Source: an uncultured Lachnospiraceae bacterium
Lineage (GTDB): Bacteria; Bacillota; Clostridia; Lachnospirales; Lachnospiraceae
Direction: 5' to 3'
Assembly (NCBI GenBank): GCA_948470905.1
Contig: CAOKQK010000037.1
Span: forward strand, 1-33,921
Length of the DNA stretch: 33,921 nucleotides
The notes under the pieces were generated by a model. It made no database searches, had not been told where the DNA came from, and was given only the letters and a program-made list of their open reading frames with translations. Of this stretch, positions 23,158 through 30,273 are shown one piece after another; within the stretch, counting starts at the first letter, position 1; every line of letters starts with the position of its first letter. A program made the position numbers and the translations under genes.

Positions 23158-24867
23158 ATGATATGGTTTGATTTACTGTATCCAAGCGAGGAAAAATGGG
23201 AACAGGGAAAAGCGGGTGGGAAGGTGAGTTCGTCCCTGGTGCATGACCTGCAGCTGGAAAGAATGGTGGAGGAGCATGTCCTGGACAGGGAAGAATTTGC
23301 GGGGCTCTGCCAGGAGCTGGAGCATCTTCCTGTGGACAGAGAGGTGATCCTGTTCCGGCAGGAAGTGCTTCAGGATCTCATACATAACCCTCACTTCCTG
23401 GACAAGTGCAGCGATTTCTGCAAAAGGCTGAAAAACAATGCCCCGACTAAAAGGGATATATACAATCCGTCTGATCCTGTCTATAAAAACCTGGAGGAGC
23501 ATATTGGCGTCCTGGAGGCAAACTACCATGCCCTGTGTACGGCAAACCTGGGGGCGGATACGAAATTCCGGTCGGACGCCCTGGTACAGCTGGCGTATTT
23601 TATGGAAAATAATGAATATAAAGACCGGCTTCGGGAGATTATCGGGCTGCTGAAAGAGATATTGGAGGCAGGGGCGGTCAGATACCTGCCCGAATATACC
23701 TATGGACAGGTTATGGAGTCTGTGGTGATACAGGGACTTTCCAGGGAAAATACATATGTGATGAAGGAAAAGGGGCTCTTGAAGAAGACGGTGGTTGACA
23801 GGGATTATCTGATCCCGGCGGACAACATTATCCTGAGCAACAATATGGAGGAGATTTATTCCAAGACCATTGTCAGGCTATGCGACTTTGCGTCCAGATT
23901 GAACAGTACGATCGTAGGCGCCTTCCGGAGGATACAGAAGGAGATCCCTTATTATCGCGCGGGAATCCGTCTCTATGAAATGTATTGCGGGCGGGAGCTT
24001 TCGCCATGCCTGCCGCAGGTAGAGGAGGGATGCGGGGCGGGCATGGAATTTACGAATCTGTATCCGATTCACCTGCTGGCAAGGAAACCGGTCAGGGAGA
24101 TACAGAGTAATTCTTATTCTAATAAAGAGGGAAGGATCGCCATTATCACAGGGCATAACAGCGGCGGAAAGACGACCTTCCTGCAGGCGGCAGGGACAGC
24201 GCAGATCATGATGCAGCTTGGCTTTTTTGTCCCGGCGGACTTTTATAAGGCGTCTGCCGCCCCGTTTATCTGCAGCCTGTATGCTGGCAGTGAAGACGCG
24301 GATACGATCTATGGCAAGCTGGAGCAGGAGCTGGTGGAGATCCGTGCTGCGTCTGGGATGATTAAGGAGGGCAGCCTTTTGCTGATGAACGAGATTTTTG
24401 CCACAACCTCTGAGAGAGAGGGCGCCGACATTGCGGCGGAGGTTCTGCATGCTTTTTCCCACACCTATTCCCATATGATATTTGTGACCCATTTAAAATG
24501 TCTGGCGGATATGGCGGAAGCTGGGAAGCTGACCCTGGCGGACGGGGAGCGGGCGGTGAATTATGTGACAGAGCGGGTTGCTGGTGCGGAGAGGACGGAA
24601 GGACCGGGACAGGTTCAAGGTGCGGAGAGGACGGAAGGACCGGAACAGGTTCAAGGTGTGGAGAGGACGGAAGGGTCGGGACAGGTTCAAGGTGTGGAAC
24701 AGGCGGAAGGGACTGATGGGGGCAGCGAAAAGGTCAAAAAGACCTACCGTATTGTGAGGGGGCATCCTGAGGCAGGAATATTTGAAAGAGAATTGTTTGA
24801 TAAGTATTTTGGGACGGCGCTTGGGAGCACATGGACGGATAATGGCATAACGGACGGCGGACATTGA
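23158..24867 (+). CDS. MutS-family ATPase 2 (domain V type), with repeat insert
   Basis: A 569-residue paralogue of the preceding ATPase. Walker A: TGHNSGGKTTF (Lys338). Walker B: LLLMNEIFATTSEREG with Glu412, again Asn in place of the usual Asp. FVTHLKCL follows, like the MutS His motif. Residues about 476-520 are a 12-residue tandem repeat (GAERTEGPGQVQ) inserted between the ATPase core and the C-terminal strand TYRIVRGHPEAGIFERELFDKY, which continues the family fold. The helical N-terminal half lacks a mismatch-binding domain. The start at 23158 has AGGAGG eight bases upstream. A strong terminator lies just after the stop. Co-transcription and heterodimer formation with ATPase 1 are inferred from adjacency. 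Confidence 0.87.
   Translation: MIWFDLLYPSEEKWEQGKAGGKVSSSLVHDLQLERMVEEHVLDREEFAGLCQELEHLPVDREVILFRQEVLQDLIHNPHFLDKCSDFCKRLKNNAPTKRDIYNPSDPVYKNLEEHIGVLEANYHALCTANLGADTKFRSDALVQLAYFMENNEYKDRLREIIGLLKEILEAGAVRYLPEYTYGQVMESVVIQGLSRENTYVMKEKGLLKKTVVDRDYLIPADNIILSNNMEEIYSKTIVRLCDFASRLNSTIVGAFRRIQKEIPYYRAGIRLYEMYCGRELSPCLPQVEEGCGAGMEFTNLYPIHLLARKPVREIQSNSYSNKEGRIAIITGHNSGGKTTFLQAAGTAQIMMQLGFFVPADFYKASAAPFICSLYAGSEDADTIYGKLEQELVEIRAASGMIKEGSLLLMNEIFATTSEREGADIAAEVLHAFSHTYSHMIFVTHLKCLADMAEAGKLTLADGERAVNYVTERVAGAERTEGPGQVQGAERTEGPEQVQGVERTEGSGQVQGVEQAEGTDGGSEKVKKTYRIVRGHPEAGIFERELFDKYFGTALGSTWTDNGITDGGH
24583..24717 (+). repeat. 36-bp minisatellite inside MutS-like gene 2
   Basis: Units begin at 24583, 24619 and 24655, with a partial fourth at 24691. 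Each encodes a variant of GAERTEGPGQVQ. Units differ by a few bases, and 36 is a multiple of three, so copy changes keep the frame. The sequence is hydrophilic and probably an unstructured linker. Confidence 0.93.
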
Positions 24868-24872
24868 TCACG

Positions 24873-24924
24873 GCGGGCAGGTGAGCCAAAGCCTGCAGGA
24901 CCTCGGCTCATTGCCCGCTTTTTT
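24873..24924 (+). terminator. Strong intrinsic terminator after the MutS-like pair
   Basis: GCGGGCA plus TGAGCC (24873-24887) pairs with GGCTCA plus TGCCCGC (24905-24918), interrupted by one bulged G, and six Ts follow (24919-24924). It begins six bases past the stop codon. Confidence 0.9.
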
Positions 24925-25025
24925 ACTTTAACTTTACTTTACCATAATATGGTTATCCGGTTTTCAAACTTATCATAATTGCCGCTGCTGTAAGTCAATA
25001 TGTTGTCCGGCATTACAAGGTATAC

Positions 25026-25337
25026 GCAAGAGGGTGGCTGAATTATTACGGAATAGCGAGCATGAGAAACAACATAGACGACATCAATAAATGGCTCTAT
25101 CACAGGATACGTATGTGCATATGGAAACAGTGGAAGAAACCGAAAACGAGGCTGCGAAATCTAAGGAGAGCGGGAGTGCCAAAGGATCTGGCATGGAAAG
25201 CGGCAATGAGCAGACGGGGCTATTGGTACACAACACATATAGTTGCCGTAAATAGGGCAATGACAAAAGAAAGACTGATAAACAGCGGCTTTTATGATTT
25301 AGCCGCGGCCTACCAGTCAGTGCGTGTCAACTATTGA
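25026..25337 (+). pseudogene. C-terminal remnant of group II intron reverse transcriptase/maturase
   Basis: From about 25026 the frame reads ARGWLNYYGIASM and continues into HRIRMCIWKQWKKPKTRLRNL, then VPKDLAWKAAMSRRGYWYTTH and AYQSVRVNY before the stop. This is the group II intron maturase C-terminus (domain X and the end of the thumb). The reverse-transcriptase palm and fingers are missing. Upstream, the same frame stays open (24930s on) but its residues do not look like the maturase. The first ATG is at 25062, without a ribosome site. It therefore cannot supply reverse transcriptase. The RNA domains of the intron follow directly. Confidence 0.85.
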
Positions 25338-25418
25338 AGGTGCCGTGTACCGAACGGTATGCACGGTGCTGTGAGAGGTTGGAAATTTCTCTGTCAGAGA
25401 AATTTCCTCCTACTCGAT
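25338..25418 (+). mobile_element. Group II intron domains V and VI, 3' end of a truncated intron
   Basis: Domain V is visible as GTGCCGTG, TACC-GAAC-GGTA, a two-base TG bulge and CACGGTGC (25341-25368), followed by GTGAGAGG. Domain VI is GGAAATTTCT (25381-25390) with AGAAATTTCC (25398-25407). The typical intron end CCTACTCGAT lies at 25409-25418. Together with 25026-25337 this is a 5'-truncated copy; no domain I is seen upstream. 25419-25545 holds a small hairpin CTTTG-TGGGAA-CAAAG and nothing else recognisable. Confidence 0.75.
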
Positions 25419-25545
25419 TCTTTGTGGGAACAAAGACACTGCTTGCGAAAGAGTGTACCCCATCCTCTGCGGCTCCTTTGTCCTCAGACCTCACCGAAAT
25501 TTTCAATTTCTATTTGAAAAAAGTGTTTCACTGTTCCGTCACCCA

Positions 25546-25554
25546 TGGTATAAT
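25546..25554 (+). promoter_or_regulatory. Extended-10 promoter of the XRE-SIMPL-hsd operon
   Basis: TGGTATAAT (25546-25554) is an exact extended -10, about 54 bp before the XRE gene. No good -35 is seen at the right distance, which is common for extended-10 promoters or ones needing an activator. Confidence 0.55.
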
Positions 25555-25607
25555 AATCATCAAGCAGCTACGTTGGTCTAAACCCAGTTGAGATGAGGTG
25601 AGCACAG

Positions 25608-25811
25608 ATGGGAATGAGTTATAAACCGCTATGGAAACTCCTGATTGACCGGGACTTAACAAAAGGCCAGTTGCGAGAGCTGCCAGGAATAAGTATAAGG
25701 CAGTTGGCGAAAATGGGAAAGGGCGAGGACGTGAGTACAGATGTTCTCCGCAAAATATGTGATGTCTTGGATTGTTCCCTAACCGACATCATTGTGATGA
25801 CGCCGAACTAA
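25608..25811 (+). CDS. Small XRE/Cro-type helix-turn-helix regulator
   Basis: A 67-residue DNA-binding protein consisting of a single Cro/C1-type helix-turn-helix: LWKLLIDRDLTKGQLRELPGIS (about 8-29), the recognition helix region SIRQLAKMGKGEDVSTDVLRKICDVLDCSLTDII. Length is typical of the stand-alone XRE proteins of Firmicutes. The start follows GAGGTGAG; a second ATG two codons in is possible. It is the first gene after the promoter and is 53 bp before the SIMPL gene. By position it may act as a control protein for the restriction operon, as C proteins do for type II systems; this is inference. Confidence 0.85.
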   Translation: MGMSYKPLWKLLIDRDLTKGQLRELPGISIRQLAKMGKGEDVSTDVLRKICDVLDCSLTDIIVMTPN

Positions 25812-25864
25812 TCAATATACTCTGCACAAATTGCTATGATTATTATCAGGAGGAGGGTCTACTG

Positions 25865-26536
25865 ATGCCAAAAACAATTACTGTAAAAGGGGTAGGCAGA
25901 GCGTCAACAAAACCGGATTATGTTGTGTTTTCCATGAACCTTGAATCTCGTGATATGGAGTATGGCAAGGCGATGGAACTGGCGGGTGAACACATCCAAA
26001 GTTTGAACGATGCACTATCGAAAGTCGGCTTTGAGAAGGATGCAGTCAAGACGACCAACTTCAATGTGCGTACTGACTATGATAGAGAACGCGACCAGCG
26101 CGGAAACTACAAACAGATTTTCAGAGGCTATGTTGTGACACACAGTTTGAAATTAGAGTTCGATTTTGATATGGGGCGGCTCTCTGAGGCACTTTCTGCC
26201 ATAGCAGACTGCCTGTCCCATCCGCAGTTGTCCATAGCGTTCACCGTCAAAGACGCAACCGAGATCAATGAGAAGATGCTCCGTTCTGCCGCAGCTAACG
26301 CCCGGCGAAAAGCTGAAATTCTGTGTGAGGCTTCCGGCGTTTCTCTGGGTAGCCTGAGAGCGATAGATTATAACTGGGGCGAGTTAGACATTGTTTCACA
26401 CACCAATTACAGTATGGCGGATGAATGTCTGGCAGCACCTATGATGGCAAAGTCCATCGAAATCGAACCGGAAGATATTGATGTGACCGATACGGCCACC
26501 TTTGTGTGGGAGATTGGGCAGGAGGAGACCTTATGA
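25865..26536 (+). CDS. SIMPL-domain (DUF541) protein
   Basis: A 223-residue protein with the SIMPL fold: N-terminal ITVKGVGRASTKPDYVVFSM, then helix GKAMELAGEHIQSLNDALSKVGF, KTTNFNVRTDYD, the central strand RGYVVTHSLKLEFD, and the C-terminal half with MLRSAAANARRKAEILCEASGVSLGSLRAIDY and a final strand TATFVWEI. Bacterial SIMPL proteins are often secreted; this one starts MPKTITVKGV without a signal peptide and is therefore cytosolic. The start at 25865 has AGGAGGAGGG in front; the upstream in-frame start at 25772 would run through the XRE 3' end. The stop overlaps the hsdM start (ATGA), so it is coupled to a type I methyltransferase. Its role there is unknown. Confidence 0.88.
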   Translation: MPKTITVKGVGRASTKPDYVVFSMNLESRDMEYGKAMELAGEHIQSLNDALSKVGFEKDAVKTTNFNVRTDYDRERDQRGNYKQIFRGYVVTHSLKLEFDFDMGRLSEALSAIADCLSHPQLSIAFTVKDATEINEKMLRSAAANARRKAEILCEASGVSLGSLRAIDYNWGELDIVSHTNYSMADECLAAPMMAKSIEIEPEDIDVTDTATFVWEIGQEETL

Positions 26537-29088
26537 ACAAACAACAGCTTGCGTCCCGGATCTGGGAATCCGCCAACCGGATGCGCTCCAAAATCGAGGC
26601 CAACGAGTACAAGGACTACATTCTTGGTTTTATTTTCTACAAGTTCCTGTCGGACAAGGAGGTCAAGTACCTCCGGGAGAACGACTGGACGGACGAGTAT
26701 CTCCCGGAGTTGACCGAGGAGGATGCTGAAACGGTGGAGAGCATCCAGAAAAACCTGGGCTACTTCATCTCCTATGAAAACCTGTTCTCCACCTGGATTG
26801 CCAAAGGCAGCGATTTCTCGGCGGAGAATGTGACCGATGCCTTGTCCGCGTTCAGCCGCCTGATTAACCCGTCCCACAAGAAAGTGTTTGACAACATTTT
26901 TGCGACCCTTCAAACGGGGCTTTCCAAGTTGGGTGAGACCTCCGGGGCCAGGACGAAAGCCATTCGGGGACTGATCTACCTCATCAAAGATATTCCCATG
27001 GACGGCAAACAGGACTACGATGTTCTTGGCTTTATCTATGAATACCTCATCAGTAATTTTGCCGCCAATGCGGGGAAGAAGGCCGGAGAGTTCTACACGC
27101 CGCACGAAGTCTCCCTCCTGATGAGCGAGATTGTGGCCCATCACCTGAGAGGGCGCACGGAGATCAAAATCTATGACCCCACCAGCGGCTCCGGTTCCCT
27201 GCTCATCAATATCGGTAAATGCGTGGCGCGGTACATGGGCAACGGCGACCACATCATGTACTACGCCCAGGAACTGAAAGAGAACACCTACAACCTGACC
27301 CGGATGAACCTTGTCATGCGCGGCATTCTGCCGGACAACATCGTCACCCGCAATGGCGACACGCTGGAGGAGGACTGGCCGTACTTTGACGAGAACGACC
27401 CAATACATACTTACAATCCGCTCTATGTGGATGCGGTCGTTTCCAATCCTCCCTACTCTCAGGCGTGGAACCCAGTGGACAAGGAGGCTGACCCCCGTTA
27501 CGCCCGGGTCGGTGTCGCGCCGAAGGGAAAAGCCGACTACGCCTTTTTGCTCCATGACCTGTTCCACCTGAAAAGCGACGGCATTATGACCATCGTTCTC
27601 CCCCACGGCGTTCTGTTCCGGGGCGGCGAGGAAGGGACTATCCGCAAAAACCTCATTGAAAACAACAACATTGACGCGATCATCGGCCTGCCCGCTAACA
27701 TCTTTTTCGGAACCGGCATTCCCACCATTATCATGGTTTTGCGGCAGGCGAGGGAAAACACAGATGTGCTGATCGTGGACGCCTCCAAAGGCTTTGCGAA
27801 ACAGGGAAAGAATAATGTCCTGCGAGCCTGTGACATCAAACGGATTGTGGACGTGGTGACTACCCGCAGCAGTGTGGAGAAGTTTTCCAGATTGGTCAGC
27901 CGGGAGGAAATTCGCCGGAACGAGTACAATCTGAATATTCCCCGGTATGTGGACTCCTCGGAGAAGGCGGAGAGCTGGGACATTTACGCCTCCATGTTTG
28001 GTGGTATCCCTGACAGCGAGCTGGAGGAACTTCATCGGTATTGGGACGCTTTCCCCGACCTCCGGGATGCGCTGTTTGCCTCTGACAACGGAGCCTATTG
28101 CAGGCTGAATGTGCCGGACTTGGTTTCGGCTGTCCGGTATCATCCGTCCGTGACCGATTTCTTCTCCCGCTATGAAGGGACATTCCGTGACTTCCCGGAT
28201 TTCCTTCGCCGGGAACTTCTGGACGGGATGCAGACACTCAACACCGCGCAGGAAGAAGCGACTTTGAGCGACGCGATTTTCTCCCGGCTGGAGGGTATCC
28301 CCCTTGTGGACCGCTACGGGGCCTACCAGCTTTTGGACGAGGTATGGAGCAAGATTGCGGTGGATTTGGAGATCATTCAGACAGAAGGCTTTGCCGCCGC
28401 CAAACAGGTTGACCCCAACATGGTCTCCAAGAAAAAGGACGGGCAGGATCAGGAGGTGCAGGACGGCTGGACCGGTCATGTGCTCCCCTTTGACCTGGTG
28501 CAGAAAGCCCTGTTGCCAGAGGCTCTGTCGGCATTGACCGCCCTGGAGACCCGCCTGTCCGAAATCTCCGGGGAATACGATGCGCTGCTGGAGGAGCTTT
28601 CCGAGGAAGATAAAGAGCTGGATTTTGTGGGCGACAGCAAGGACGCCTTTGTTGCCGCCGAAGTCAAGAAAGCGATTAAGGCGAAAGAAGTCGAGCCGCA
28701 GACGCTGGCAGTTCTGAAAAAAGTCGATGCACTCATAAACGAGGAGAAAACACTCCGAAAGCAGCTCAAAACCGATTCCGCCGCGCTCCATCTCAAAACG
28801 AAAGAGACCATCGAGACCCTTTCTGATGCGTCCGCCCTGGAGCTGTTGGCGCAAAAGTGGATCACCCCGCTGGTGGACAGCCTCCGATCCCTGCCGGACA
28901 CGATCCTCGCCGACTTCACCGGCAAACTGGATGCCATCTGCAAGAAATACGAGACCACCTTTGCCCAGGTTGAGGAGGAAATTGCCGACACGGAACGGGA
29001 GCTGACCGCTCTGCTGGACGGGCTGACAGGCAGCGAGTTTGATATGCAGGGCCTTGCGGAGTTCCGCAAACTGCTGGGGGGTGAATAA
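26533..29088 (+). CDS. hsdM: Type I restriction-modification methyltransferase subunit
   Basis: An 851-residue adenine-N6 methyltransferase of the EcoR124I-like (type IC) class. The N-terminal helical domain runs LASRIWESANRMRSKIEANEYKDYILGFIFYKFLSD. S-adenosylmethionine motif I is DPTSGSGSLL from Asp215, and catalytic motif IV is NPPY at Asn305-Tyr308. The catalytic core ends near residue 480. The last 350 residues or so are an extension rich in Glu and Lys with coiled-coil-like stretches (ALETRLSEISGEYDALLEEL; VEEEIADTERELTALLDGL). Typical IC subunits are about 520 residues, so this is the long variant. The start at 26533 overlaps the SIMPL stop and follows AGGAGGAG. It is followed by hsdS one base after its stop codon. 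Confidence 0.95.
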   Translation: MNKQQLASRIWESANRMRSKIEANEYKDYILGFIFYKFLSDKEVKYLRENDWTDEYLPELTEEDAETVESIQKNLGYFISYENLFSTWIAKGSDFSAENVTDALSAFSRLINPSHKKVFDNIFATLQTGLSKLGETSGARTKAIRGLIYLIKDIPMDGKQDYDVLGFIYEYLISNFAANAGKKAGEFYTPHEVSLLMSEIVAHHLRGRTEIKIYDPTSGSGSLLINIGKCVARYMGNGDHIMYYAQELKENTYNLTRMNLVMRGILPDNIVTRNGDTLEEDWPYFDENDPIHTYNPLYVDAVVSNPPYSQAWNPVDKEADPRYARVGVAPKGKADYAFLLHDLFHLKSDGIMTIVLPHGVLFRGGEEGTIRKNLIENNNIDAIIGLPANIFFGTGIPTIIMVLRQARENTDVLIVDASKGFAKQGKNNVLRACDIKRIVDVVTTRSSVEKFSRLVSREEIRRNEYNLNIPRYVDSSEKAESWDIYASMFGGIPDSELEELHRYWDAFPDLRDALFASDNGAYCRLNVPDLVSAVRYHPSVTDFFSRYEGTFRDFPDFLRRELLDGMQTLNTAQEEATLSDAIFSRLEGIPLVDRYGAYQLLDEVWSKIAVDLEIIQTEGFAAAKQVDPNMVSKKKDGQDQEVQDGWTGHVLPFDLVQKALLPEALSALTALETRLSEISGEYDALLEELSEEDKELDFVGDSKDAFVAAEVKKAIKAKEVEPQTLAVLKKVDALINEEKTLRKQLKTDSAALHLKTKETIETLSDASALELLAQKWITPLVDSLRSLPDTILADFTGKLDAICKKYETTFAQVEEEIADTERELTALLDGLTGSEFDMQGLAEFRKLLGGE

Positions 29089-29089
29089 T

Positions 29090-30256
29090 ATGCAGGAAAA
29101 GGCCAGTGTACCGGCTATCCGGTTCGCCGGTTTCACGGATGATTGGGAACAGCGGAAGTTGGGAGAGGTGATAAAAGCTGAACCTTTCAAGCAATATCTG
29201 AAAGAACCCGAAATTGATGGGAAATATGAAGTTGTACAGCAGGGTGATACTCCTATTCTCGGTTATGCAAATGGAAATCCATTTCAAGACTATGGAAATG
29301 TTGTGTTGTTTGGAGATCACACATTGTCACTTTTCAAACCCGAAATGCCTTTTTTTGTTGCAACTGATGGGATTCGCATTGTTTCAAGTATAAAAAAGAT
29401 GGACAGAGATTATTTACATTGTCTTCTTGAACGGTACAAGCCAAAATCCGAGGGATATAAGAGATATTACTCTATTTTGACCGATTGCGGTTGCACTCTA
29501 ACCAATGGTATCAGTGAACAGCGGCAAATCGGCACATTCTTCCGCCACCTCGTCCACCTTATCACCCTTCATCAGCGTAAGTTTTCACGCTTGTACAACA
29601 TCAAGAAATCCATGCTGGAGCGGATGTTTCCCCGCGAGGGTGCTACTGTTCCCGAAATCCGGTTTGCGGGATTTACTGACGCTTGGGAACAGCGTAAGTT
29701 GGGGGACTTTGCTGATTTTTACAACGGGGACAGAAGTTCAAGGTATCCAAAGGACAGCGAATTGGTTACTGAGGGTGTACCGTTCATAAACGCTGGCGAT
29801 TTGGTGAACGGCAGGGTAAAACTAGACACAGCAAATAGGATAACAAAAGCAAAATATGAGGAATTGTCTGGAGCAAAGATTAGACTTGGAGATATAATCT
29901 ATTGCCTGCGAGGAACCCTTGGAAAGAACGCATTTGTCGATAATTTTGACTTTGGAACGGTAGCTTCATCACTTGTAGATATAAGACCGAAAGATATTGA
30001 CGGGAAATATCTTTTTCATGTCCTGAACTCAGATATAGAATATAGGCAAAGAGTGGTTCATGATGAAGGTGCTGCACAGCCAAATTTATCTGCGAAGAAC
30101 CTTTCTGAGTTTACAATTCCGGTGCCAGATAAGCAAGAACAAGAGCGGATTGCTTCGTTCCTTGACGACCTCGACCACCTCATCACCCTTCATCAGCGTG
30201 AGTTGGAACGGCTGCAAAACATCAAGAAATCCTGCCTTGAAAAAATGTTCGTTTGA
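29090..30256 (+). CDS. hsdS: Type I restriction-modification specificity subunit
   Basis: A 388-residue DNA-recognition subunit with two target-recognition domains, each opening with VPxIRFAGFTDxWEQRKLG (7-25 and 187-205). TRD1 spans about 26-143 and TRD2 about 206-345. The two conserved helical spacers are near-copies: EQRQIGTFFRHLVHLITLHQRKF (143-165) and EQERIASFLDDLDHLITLHQREL (about 343-365), each ending in NIKKSxLExMF. The two recognition domains are unrelated, so a bipartite asymmetric target is expected. Starts at 29090 behind GGGGGGTG, just after hsdM. A stretch of 25 bp at 29682-29706 recurs exactly downstream of hsdR. Confidence 0.94.
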   Translation: MQEKASVPAIRFAGFTDDWEQRKLGEVIKAEPFKQYLKEPEIDGKYEVVQQGDTPILGYANGNPFQDYGNVVLFGDHTLSLFKPEMPFFVATDGIRIVSSIKKMDRDYLHCLLERYKPKSEGYKRYYSILTDCGCTLTNGISEQRQIGTFFRHLVHLITLHQRKFSRLYNIKKSMLERMFPREGATVPEIRFAGFTDAWEQRKLGDFADFYNGDRSSRYPKDSELVTEGVPFINAGDLVNGRVKLDTANRITKAKYEELSGAKIRLGDIIYCLRGTLGKNAFVDNFDFGTVASSLVDIRPKDIDGKYLFHVLNSDIEYRQRVVHDEGAAQPNLSAKNLSEFTIPVPDKQEQERIASFLDDLDHLITLHQRELERLQNIKKSCLEKMFV

Positions 30257-30273
30257 GGTGGAAAGGAGGGCGC

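Noticed and set aside
25772-25864. N-terminal extension of the SIMPL protein
   Set aside because: The extension would overlap the XRE gene and has no ribosome site, while AGGAGGAGGG sits right before 25865.
26407-29190. 927-codon open frame on the minus strand opposite hsdM
   Set aside because: The plus strand has full HsdM motifs and ribosome sites; the minus-strand frame has no family motif and is a shadow of GC-rich third positions.
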